DNA from: Ectopseudomonas composti
Lineage (GTDB): Bacteria > Pseudomonadota > Gammaproteobacteria > Pseudomonadales > Pseudomonadaceae
DNA length: 64,000 nucleotides
Reading direction: 5' to 3'
Assembly (NCBI RefSeq): GCF_900115475.1
Contig: NZ_FOWP01000002.1
Coordinates: forward strand, 372,001-436,000
Made by a program: the position numbers and the translations under genes. Position 1 is the stretch's first letter; every line of letters begins with the position of its first letter. This document shows, piece after piece, positions 57,416 to 64,000 of the stretch. The notes under the pieces were generated by a model, which saw only the letters and a list, made by a program, of their open reading frames with translations, made no database searches and had not been told where the DNA came from.

Positions 57416-58738
57416 ATGACTCAGTTGATCGTTCCGACCTACGACGTGCTCGGCATCGGCTTCGGCCCCTCCAATCTGGCACTGGCTATTGCCCTGCAGG
57501 AGCAGGCCGAGCGGGAAGGCCGTGCTTACCATGCGCTGTTCCTCGATCGTCAGCAGGATTACCGCTGGCACGGCAATACCCTGGTGAGCCAGAGTGAATT
57601 GCAGATTTCCTTCCTCAAGGATCTGGTGACCCTGCGCAACCCCAGCAGTCCCTACAGCTTCGTCAACTACCTGCATGCGCAAGGGCGGCTGGTCGATTTC
57701 ATCAACCTTGGAACCTTCTACCCGTGCCGGCTGGAGTACAACGACTACCTGCGTTGGGTCGGCCAGCAATTCGCAGATCAGTGCGCCTACGGCGAGTCGG
57801 TGGTTCGCGTCGAACCGGTGTACGGCGCCCAGGGCATCGACCAACTACGGGTGATCTCCGTCGACACTCAGGGCAACGAGCGCTTTCGTCTGGCGCGTTC
57901 CATCGTCCTCAGCACCGGTGGTACTCCGCGGATTCCCTCGGCCTTCTCCCATCTGCGTGATGATGCGCGAGTTTTCCATCACGCCCATTATCTGGAGCGC
58001 ATGGCCAGCCAGCCCTGCACTCGGCACGAACCGATGCGCATCGCCGTGGTTGGCGGTGGGCAGAGTGCGGCTGAGGCTTTCATCGACCTTAACGACAGCT
58101 ACCCATCGGTGCAGGTGGACATGATCCTACGCGCGGCAGTACTCAAGCCGGCTGACGACAGCCCATTCGTCAATGAGATATTCACCCCCAACTACACCGA
58201 CCTGGTATTCAACGAGCCTGAGGCCGAGCGTGAAAAGCTGATTCAGGAGTACCACAACACCAATTATTCGGTGGTCGACCTGGATTTGATCGAGCGTATC
58301 TACGGCATCTTCTATCGGCAGAAGGTGGCCAAACAGGCGCGTCATGGCTTCCTGTGCCGGCGCACGGTGGAAAGCGCCCGTGCCAGCGACGAGGGTATCG
58401 AGTTGGCGCTGCGCGACAGCGCCACCGGTGGCATGGAGAGCCGGCGCTACGATGCGGTGATCCTCGCCACCGGTTACGAGCGCAACTCTCACCGTGAGTT
58501 GCTGGCGCCACTGCAGGAATACCTGGGTGACTTCCGCGTCGAGCGCGACTACCGCGTACGTACCGATGCACGCCTAAGGGCGGGTATCTATCTGCAGGGG
58601 TTCAGTCAGAGCAGCCACGGCCTGAGCGACACCTTGCTGTCGGTATTGCCGATGCGCGCTCAGGAGATCTCTCAATCGCTGTTCGAGCACTTGCCGGCGG
58701 CAATTTCGACTCAGGCTCGGGCGTTGGAAAGCGCCTGA
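57416..58738 (+). CDS. pvdA: L-ornithine N5-monooxygenase, PvdA-type
   Basis: A 440-aa flavin and NADPH-dependent enzyme that hydroxylates the side-chain amine of ornithine, the first step to hydroxamate ligands. The FAD motif GIGFGPSN is at 13-20, the substrate region YRWHGNTLVSQSELQISFLK follows, and the NADPH motif is GGGQSAAEAF. ATGYERN lies near the C-terminus. The length matches PvdA. AAGGA lies ten bases before the ATG. An exact iron-starvation box and a Fur-like box precede it. Its product should be acetylated by the enzyme at 58912 and used by modules A1 and A5. Confidence 0.96.
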   Translation: MTQLIVPTYDVLGIGFGPSNLALAIALQEQAEREGRAYHALFLDRQQDYRWHGNTLVSQSELQISFLKDLVTLRNPSSPYSFVNYLHAQGRLVDFINLGTFYPCRLEYNDYLRWVGQQFADQCAYGESVVRVEPVYGAQGIDQLRVISVDTQGNERFRLARSIVLSTGGTPRIPSAFSHLRDDARVFHHAHYLERMASQPCTRHEPMRIAVVGGGQSAAEAFIDLNDSYPSVQVDMILRAAVLKPADDSPFVNEIFTPNYTDLVFNEPEAEREKLIQEYHNTNYSVVDLDLIERIYGIFYRQKVAKQARHGFLCRRTVESARASDEGIELALRDSATGGMESRRYDAVILATGYERNSHRELLAPLQEYLGDFRVERDYRVRTDARLRAGIYLQGFSQSSHGLSDTLLSVLPMRAQEISQSLFEHLPAAISTQARALESA

Positions 58739-58763
58739 GGAAACTCTGAAAAAGCCCCACACT

Positions 58764-58830
58764 GTCATTCCCGTGAATGCGGGAGTCCAGGTGCTGCGGG
58801 GTTCTGGATTCCCGCCTGCGCGGGAATGAC
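58764..58830. repeat. Dispersed inverted repeat (GTCATTCCCG ... CGGGAATGAC)
   Basis: Terminal 10-bp inverted arms GTCATTCCCG (58764) and CGGGAATGAC (ending 58830) enclose further internal pairs such as GCGGGAGTCCAG and CTGGATTCCCGC. The form is that of small dispersed repeats seen in many proteobacteria (dRS3-like). It separates pvdA from the acetyltransferase gene, which has its own promoter just downstream. Confidence 0.75.
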
Positions 58831-58863
58831 GGCTATTTCAGGCCATCCCTGAGTGAGTTCGAC

Positions 58864-58887
58864 TAAATATTTTCATCTTTCATTCGT
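58864..58887 (+). promoter_or_regulatory. Exact iron-starvation box (TAAAT-N16-CGT) before acetyltransferase
   Basis: TAAAT at 58864-58868, 16 bases, and CGT at 58885-58887 match the PvdS promoter consensus exactly. It lies 24 bp before the chosen start at 58912. With the box at 57288 it ties both hydroxamate-forming enzymes to the PvdS-like sigma factor. Confidence 0.8.
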
Positions 58888-58911
58888 CTTGAGGTTTTCG
58901 AGGTGATGTCC

Positions 58912-59892
58912 ATGTCCGGTGTTTCCCTGGCCCTGCCTGATGGGCGCACGCTGCTAGTCGATGGCGGCGCACATGAGTTGACTCTGCTGCTCGATGGCCA
59001 GCCGCTGTTGCGTGCCGAGCGTCAGGACGAGGTCTGGTGGCTGCAGGGAGGCGATATGCCGCTTGCAGTCTGGGCGTTTGCCTACCAGGCGTTCGCGATC
59101 GATCCAGCCTGCCAGCGACTATTGCTGCAGTTGGACGATTGCCCGGCTGCGTTGGTGCAAGGAGGGCTGCTCAGTCCCGAGGCGGATGGCCTCTGGCAGG
59201 TGCAGCGTTCGATGTTCTGGCAGTTGCCCATGCCCTGGCGACGCGGGGCGGCCAGCGAGAGCTATCCGCAACGCTTCGTGCTCAGCGATGGGCGGCGTCA
59301 TCCGCAACGTCCGCCGAAGCCCGCTGGCGAACTGTATCGTCGTTTCGACAGGCGCCTGGGCAGTTGGATCTCGCTGCGTGCGCTTGATATCGAAGCCGAC
59401 CTGGAGCGCTTCAGTCGCTGGCAGAACCACCCTCGGGTGGCCGAGTTCTGGCAGGAGCAGGGCAGCCTCGAGCAGCACCGTGAGTACCTGGAGCGGCTAG
59501 CGGTTGATCCACATGTGTTGACTCTGATCGGGTGTTTCGACGATCAGCCGTTCGCCTATTTTGAGGCTTACTGGGCCAAGGAGGATCGCATAGCACCTTT
59601 CTATGCGGTCGATGACTACGATCGAGGTATCCACATGTTGGTTGGCGAGGAGACTCATCGCGGGCCGCACAAGGTGGAAAGCTGGCTATCGGCGCTGGTG
59701 CATTATCTGTTGCTGGATGAGCCGCGCACCCAGCGTATCGTCGCCGAACCGCGTGCCGACAATCAGCGAATGATTGCTCACATGCAGCGTCTGGGCTTCT
59801 GGCAGGAGAAGGAATTCGATTTCCCGCACAAATGCGCCGCATTGATGGTGCAGAGTCGCGAGCGCTTCTTCGACCGATGCCGATTGTGCTGA
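58912..59892 (+). CDS. Hydroxyornithine N-acetyltransferase (IucB-like GNAT)
   Basis: A 326-aa protein whose C-terminal half (about 155-320) is a GNAT acyltransferase of the IucB/siderophore type: ISLRALDIEADLERFSRWQN, AYFEAYWAKEDRIAPFY, RGIHMLVGEETHRGP, RIVAEPRADNQRMIAHMQRLGF. It should acetylate N5-hydroxyornithine to the hydroxamate; a different short acyl donor is possible. No formyltransferase is seen, so acetyl is favoured. The ATG at 58912 has GAGGTG six bases before it; 58906 is an alternative. It follows pvdA and has its own exact iron-starvation box. Confidence 0.9.
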   Translation: MSGVSLALPDGRTLLVDGGAHELTLLLDGQPLLRAERQDEVWWLQGGDMPLAVWAFAYQAFAIDPACQRLLLQLDDCPAALVQGGLLSPEADGLWQVQRSMFWQLPMPWRRGAASESYPQRFVLSDGRRHPQRPPKPAGELYRRFDRRLGSWISLRALDIEADLERFSRWQNHPRVAEFWQEQGSLEQHREYLERLAVDPHVLTLIGCFDDQPFAYFEAYWAKEDRIAPFYAVDDYDRGIHMLVGEETHRGPHKVESWLSALVHYLLLDEPRTQRIVAEPRADNQRMIAHMQRLGFWQEKEFDFPHKCAALMVQSRERFFDRCRLC

Positions 59893-59923
59893 GTCGTTTC
59901 TCTAGAGCTCGCAGGGGGTGGCG

Positions 59924-60697
59924 ATGATTGCTGCCCTCGCTCCGCTATTTTTTGGCGAGTTTGTGAGTTATCGCGACGTACTGACCACCTTCGACGACCC
60001 GCGGCCATCGCTGCCGGTACGCCGACTCCTGCAAACGGCTCAACTCGATGAGGTTTTGCAGTGCTTCGACCCTTTGCATACCGGCCAGGATCGCCGAGCA
60101 CTGGCCTCGCAGTGGTCCAAGCACTATCTGGTTCGACTGATTCCGCCGGTGGTCGCTGCCGCGCTGGTGTTGGGACGTCGCCTACCCTTGGCGCTCGATG
60201 CCATCGAGGTGGTACTGGATGAGCAGGGGTTGCCACTGGCCTTCAAGTTGCCTGGCGATGGTGAACAGTTTGCTGCGCCACCCTCCGATGCCTTTCAGCG
60301 TTTCGCCGAGCTGACCGAGCATCTGCAGATGTTTATCCAGATACTGGCGACGGAGACACGGTTGTCGCCCAAGGTGCTGTGGAGCAATGCGGGCAATTAC
60401 CTGGAATGGTTCGTAGGTGAAATGGGTAAGGTCTTGCCCCAGTCGCTACTGGTTCACGGCCACGAGCTGATGGAGCGGGAGCGGCGTGCCGATGGCGTTC
60501 GCAACCCCCTGTTCAGGCCGATTCAGTATGTGCAGGTTAGTCAAGCGCTGCGCCCCGACGGCCTCTGGCGTCAACGCAGGGTGTGTTGCATTCGCTATCG
60601 CCTGGACAGCCTCGAGCATTGCGATAACTGCCCCTTGCTCGATCAGCCTCTGCCTTATACCGGCGACCTGTGGCCTCCGCTCAGCACAGGTAGCTGA
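59924..60697 (+). CDS. fhuF: FhuF-type ferric-siderophore reductase, copy 2
   Basis: A 257-aa protein ending with the exact FhuF cysteine pattern CC-x10-CxxC (CCIRYRLDSLEHCDNCP). That pattern binds a [2Fe-2S] cluster used to reduce hydroxamate-bound iron. The N-terminal part has the usual SQWSKHYLVRLIPPVVAAAL and LSPKVLWSNAGNYLEW segments. The start at 59924 has AGGGGG upstream. It is 31 bp after the acetyltransferase gene and overlaps the tail of fhuC by 17 bp. Confidence 0.93.
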   Translation: MIAALAPLFFGEFVSYRDVLTTFDDPRPSLPVRRLLQTAQLDEVLQCFDPLHTGQDRRALASQWSKHYLVRLIPPVVAAALVLGRRLPLALDAIEVVLDEQGLPLAFKLPGDGEQFAAPPSDAFQRFAELTEHLQMFIQILATETRLSPKVLWSNAGNYLEWFVGEMGKVLPQSLLVHGHELMERERRADGVRNPLFRPIQYVQVSQALRPDGLWRQRRVCCIRYRLDSLEHCDNCPLLDQPLPYTGDLWPPLSTGS

Positions 60698-61448
60698 TCG
60701 GCGAGCCGTCTGCCGGATTGGCCATCACGCCCATGGGCACGCCGTAAATGCGCTCCAGGGTCTCGCCATGCATCAGTTCGGTCGGGCTGCCCTGCGCCAG
60801 CAGGCGACCGCTGTGCAGAGCCAGCAGGTGGTCGCAATAGCGCGCAGCCATGTTGATGTCGTGCAGCACCACCAGCACCCCGAGGCCCAACTCGCGGCTA
60901 AGGTCGTGGACGCGTGAGAGCACTTCCACCTGATGGGCGATATCCAGCGCCGAAGTGGGTTCGTCGAGCAGCAGGTAACGGGTGTTTTGTGCCAGCAACA
61001 TGGCCAGCCAGACGCGCTGGCGCTCACCGCCGGACAGATGATCGACCAGGCGATCGGCAAACATGCCGGTATCGGTCAGGTCCATGGCGCGCTCGATGTG
61101 CGCGCGGTCTTCATTGCCCAGGCGGCCAAGGGCACCGTGCCAGGGATAGCGTCCGAAGCCCACCAGCTCGCGTACGGTCAGACCCTCTGTCTGCGGCAAC
61201 TGCTGAGGCAGGTAGGCCACCTGCCGGGCGAAATCGCGTTGACCCCAGGCTGACAGTGGTTTGCCGTCTAGCAGGATATGTCCAGCGCTGGGCGACTGCT
61301 GACGGGCGAGCAATTTGATCAGGGTCGATTTGCCTGAACCGTTGTGCCCGATCAGGCCGACCATGCGTCCGGCATCGATGTGCAGGCTCAAGGGCTGCAG
61401 CAGGGTGCGTTCAGGAATGCTGAAACTGACGCTTTGCAATTCGAACAT
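60681..61448 (-). CDS. fhuC: FhuC-type siderophore import ATPase
   Basis: A 255-aa ABC ATPase with Walker A GHNGSGKSTLIK, signature LSGGERQR and Walker B LLLDEPTSALD. The sequence is of the FhuC/FepC class. It should power import through the double-length FhuB at 48172. A Fur-like site lies 47 bp before its start. Its 3' end overlaps the convergent FhuF gene by 17 bp. Confidence 0.93.
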   Translation of the reverse strand: MFELQSVSFSIPERTLLQPLSLHIDAGRMVGLIGHNGSGKSTLIKLLARQQSPSAGHILLDGKPLSAWGQRDFARQVAYLPQQLPQTEGLTVRELVGFGRYPWHGALGRLGNEDRAHIERAMDLTDTGMFADRLVDHLSGGERQRVWLAMLLAQNTRYLLLDEPTSALDIAHQVEVLSRVHDLSRELGLGVLVVLHDINMAARYCDHLLALHSGRLLAQGSPTELMHGETLERIYGVPMGVMANPADGSPISYLC

Positions 61449-61494
61449 GAAACCGTCCGCTGTGAGGTTGCGAAGGGCGTCAATTTAATTCAAA

Positions 61495-61509
61495 CGCTAA
61501 TCGTTATCA
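61495..61509. promoter_or_regulatory. Fur box before fhuC
   Basis: CGCTAATCGTTATCA matches 11 of 14 positions of the 7-1-7 Fur box. It is nearly the same as the site at 16249-16263. It lies 47 bp before the fhuC start and marks the right end of the iron region. Confidence 0.62.
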
Positions 61510-61578
61510 ATTTTATGCTGCCTGCCGTATCCCTGATCTATAGGGCCCGCTGTGCTGCGTGCACTGCTAGCAGACAGT

Positions 61579-61601
61579 GGGCTCGTCTGATGGACGAGCC
61601 C
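61579..61601 (-). terminator. Hairpin after sstT
   Basis: GGGCTCGTC, a five-base loop and GACGAGCCC form a perfect 9-bp stem 8 bp after the sstT stop. No clear T run follows, so termination strength is uncertain. Confidence 0.6.
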
Positions 61602-61608
61602 CCGAAAT

Positions 61609-62832
61609 TCAGGCTTGACGCTGTTCTTCCGCCAGGCAGGCAGCAGCGGTGAACAGCACGTCAGTGGAGGAGTTCAGTGCGGTTTCCGCCGAGTCCTGCA
61701 CGATGCCGATGATGAAGCCAATGGCGACGATCTGCATGGCCACTTCGTTGGGGATGCCGAACAGGCTGCACGCCAGCGGAATCAGCAGCAGCGAGCCGCC
61801 TGCCACGCCGGAAGCACCGCAGGCGCTGATCGAGGCCAGAATGCTCAGCAGCAGGGCGGTTGGCAGGTCGACAGGGATGCCCAGCGTGTGCACCGCAGCC
61901 AGAGTCAGGACGGTGATGGTGATGGCTGCACCGGCCATGTTGATGGTGGCGCCCAGCGGGATCGAGACCGAATAGGTTTCCTCGTGCAGGCCCAGGCGCT
62001 GGCTCAGCTGCAGGTTGACCGGAATGTTGGCGGCCGAGCTGCGGGTGAAGAAAGCGGTGATACCGCTTTCACGCAGGCAGGTGAACACCAGCGGATAAGG
62101 GTTGCGACGGATCTTCCAGTACACCAGCGCCGGGTTGACCACCAGGGCCACCAGCAGCATGCAGCCGACCAGCACCATCAGCAGGTGCAGGTAACCGAGC
62201 AGAGCGTCGAAACCGGACTCGGCCAGGGTGGCGGCGACCAGGCCGAAGATACCCAGCGGTGCCAGGCGGATCACCAGCTTGACGATGGCCGTCACACCGT
62301 TGGACAGATCGCCGAGTAGCTGTTTGCTGCTGGCACTGGCGTGACGGAAGGCAAAACCGAGGCCGATGGCCCAGGCCAGAATACCGATGAAGTTACCCTT
62401 CAACAGGGCGTTGACCGGATTGTCGACCACGTTCATCAGCAGGGTCTTGAGCACCTCGCCAATGCCGCCGGGCGGCGTCAGTTCAGCGGCCTGGCTGCTC
62501 AGCACCAGCGATGACGGGAAGGCAAAGCTGGCAACCACTGCTACCAGCGCGGCGCTGAAGGTGCCGATCAGGTACATCACCAGGATCGGTCGGATATGGG
62601 TCTGCTGGCCCTGCTGATGGTTGGCGATGGACGACATCACCAGGATGAACACCAGCACCGGTGCCACTGCCTTCAACGCCGAGACGAACACGCTGCCGAT
62701 AAAACCGACCGACAGGGCGGCCTGAGGGGCGATGACGGCAAGGGCGATACCTGCGAGCAGGCCGATGATGATCTGCGTCACCAGGCTGGTGCGGTTGAGA
62801 AGCTGCAGGGCAGGGTGGATGGCTTGGGACAT
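61609..62832 (-). CDS. sstT: Sodium/serine-threonine symporter SstT
   Basis: A 407-aa sodium-dependent carrier of the DAACS family that imports serine and threonine. The ATG at 62832 gives [20 protein letters not shown], the family start; the longer frame to 63075 is dropped. Typical segments are [39 protein letters not shown] and [20 protein letters not shown]. It is divergent from the glutamine synthetase-like gene and not part of the iron cluster. Confidence 0.95.
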   Translation of the reverse strand: MSQAIHPALQLLNRTSLVTQIIIGLLAGIALAVIAPQAALSVGFIGSVFVSALKAVAPVLVFILVMSSIANHQQGQQTHIRPILVMYLIGTFSAALVAVVASFAFPSSLVLSSQAAELTPPGGIGEVLKTLLMNVVDNPVNALLKGNFIGILAWAIGLGFAFRHASASSKQLLGDLSNGVTAIVKLVIRLAPLGIFGLVAATLAESGFDALLGYLHLLMVLVGCMLLVALVVNPALVYWKIRRNPYPLVFTCLRESGITAFFTRSSAANIPVNLQLSQRLGLHEETYSVSIPLGATINMAGAAITITVLTLAAVHTLGIPVDLPTALLLSILASISACGASGVAGGSLLLIPLACSLFGIPNEVAMQIVAIGFIIGIVQDSAETALNSSTDVLFTAAACLAEEQRQA

Positions 62833-63110
62833 CGCGTGGTTCTCTGGTTGCTGAGCACGGCGCACGTGGCGCTGAGCCTGGATCGAGAGGACTTTCAACA
62901 CCGCCTCGGGAGGTGGGCCGAAAAAATAGCGCGCGACTCTAGCACAGCCTTGCGGGGCTTCGAGCCAGGCGCTGGCAACTGGGCGACAGGGTGCAAGCCG
63001 GTGTCGCATCTCGGCAAGCTTCGCCTGCTTGAAATATCGAACGACTGATGCGTATTTTGTACGCTGCGCCGCCACAGAGCGGTATTTGCGTCATTCAAGG
63101 ACAACAGATA

Positions 63111-64000
63111 ATGAGCACTGCCATCCGCCACGACCTGGAAACCCTGCTGCAGGGTATCGACGAGATCGATTGCGTAACCCCCGACCTCAATGGCGTCCCG
63201 CGTGGCAAGGTGATGACCGCGGCCGGTTTTCTCGAGGGGCGACGTTTGCAGCTCGCTCGCGGCGTACTGTTGCAATGCATCATGGGCGGCTATCCAGCGG
63301 CGCGCTTCTATGGCAGCGATGACGGCGACCTGGCGCTCAATGCCGAGCCAAGCCAGATTCACCGTCTACCCTGGAGCGAGTCGCCGCGTGCGCTGGCCAT
63401 CTGCGATGCGGACGAGCTGGACGGGCGCAGCTCCGGCCTGTCCACTCGCGGCCTGCTCAAACGAGTGTTGGCACGTTACGCCGCGCATGGCTGGCAGCCG
63501 GTGGTGGCGACCGAACTGGAGTTCTTCGTGTTTGCCGCCAACCCCGACCCACAGTTGCCCTTCCAGCCACCGGTGGGGCTGGATGGTCGTCGCGAAGATG
63601 GTGGTTCGGCGTTCAGCGTCAGCTCTGGCAATGGCCTGCGTCCGTTCTTTGCCGAGGTGTATCGATGCATGGAGGCGCTGGGGCTGCCGCGCGATACCTT
63701 CATGCACGAGATGGGGGTCAGTCAGTTCGAGATCAACCTGCTGCACGGCGACGCGCTGCAGTTGGCCGATCAGACCTTCCTGTTCAAGCACCTGCTCAAG
63801 GAGGTCGGCTTCAAGCATGGCCTGTCCGTGGTCTGCATGGCCAAGCCGCTGTCGCATACGCCGGGCAGTTCCATGCATATCCACCAGAGCGTGGTAGAGC
63901 AGGGTAGCGGCCGTAATATCTTCACTGCCGACAATGGTGAGGCCACGCCGGCCTTTTATCACTTCATCGGCGGTCAGCAGGCTGCAATGGCTGATTTCAC
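63111..64000 (+). CDS. Glutamine synthetase-like (gamma-glutamylpolyamine synthetase), partial
   Basis: The first 296 codons of a type I glutamine synthetase-fold enzyme; the right edge cuts the gene. The motifs ATELEFFVF, EMGVSQFEINLLHGDAL and GSSMHIHQSV are those of the PuuA/SpuI group, which joins glutamate to polyamines for catabolism. AAGGA lies nine bases before the ATG. The exact substrate cannot be fixed from this part. Confidence 0.88.
   Translation, partial: MSTAIRHDLETLLQGIDEIDCVTPDLNGVPRGKVMTAAGFLEGRRLQLARGVLLQCIMGGYPAARFYGSDDGDLALNAEPSQIHRLPWSESPRALAICDADELDGRSSGLSTRGLLKRVLARYAAHGWQPVVATELEFFVFAANPDPQLPFQPPVGLDGRREDGGSAFSVSSGNGLRPFFAEVYRCMEALGLPRDTFMHEMGVSQFEINLLHGDALQLADQTFLFKHLLKEVGFKHGLSVVCMAKPLSHTPGSSMHIHQSVVEQGSGRNIFTADNGEATPAFYHFIGGQQAAMADF

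Noticed and set aside
61449..61608. Possible attachment-site copy of the tRNA-Arg 3' end at the right border of the iron region
   Set aside because: No match to the tRNA tail was found by eye in this gap or around sstT, and no integrase gene is present.

Overview
The window looks like a chromosomal segment of a GC-rich Pseudomonas, probably of the P. mendocina / P. oleovorans group. This rests on MetR/MetE, SstT, the Lrp-type regulators, Pseudomonas-style REP repeats and an iron-starvation sigma factor of the PvdS type. Species placement is inferred from protein style only.

Layout. (1) 1-2434: a TetR-controlled RND efflux operon, with the permease cut by the left edge. (2) 2717-6091: divergent metR and metE. 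(3) 6294-9401: an exported alpha/beta hydrolase, a small unknown protein, a DMT exporter and an Lrp/AsnC regulator. (4) 9600-14252: a fused indolepyruvate-type ferredoxin oxidoreductase and a leucine dehydrogenase, divergent from the Lrp gene. (5) 14328-14450: tRNA-Arg(CCT) with promoter and terminator. (6) 14489-61448: one large iron-acquisition and siderophore region. (7) 61609-64000: sstT and the start of a gamma-glutamylpolyamine synthetase-like gene.

The siderophore region is the centrepiece. Two NRPS genes (4266 and 3030 aa) form the line FAAL-ACP / C-A-PCP / C-A-PCP-E / C-A-PCP // C-A-PCP-E / C-A-PCP-E. Binding-pocket residues read by eye suggest (hydroxy)Orn, Asp, Ser, Ser, (hydroxy)Orn. 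A SyrP-like hydroxylase, a PvdA-type ornithine N-hydroxylase and an IucB-like acetyltransferase supply beta-hydroxy-Asp and N-acetyl-N-hydroxy-Orn. The likely product is an acylated pentapeptide siderophore with two hydroxamates and one beta-hydroxyaspartate. Neither NRPS has a thioesterase domain. The second ends in an epimerase and overlaps an intact HSL-type esterase gene, the best candidate for release.

Export and uptake genes are partly duplicated: two PvdE-type exporters, two type II thioesterases, two TonB-dependent receptors (one with a signalling domain), two FhuF-type reductases, FhuB/FhuC/FhuD-type import, and two ECF sigma systems (a PvdS-like one and a FecI/FecR pair). A perfect Fur-type palindrome precedes the PvdS-like gene. 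Exact TAAAT-N16-CGT boxes precede the ornithine hydroxylase and the acetyltransferase. Pyoverdine-type regulation therefore appears to drive a non-pyoverdine lipopeptide siderophore; no chromophore genes are present here.
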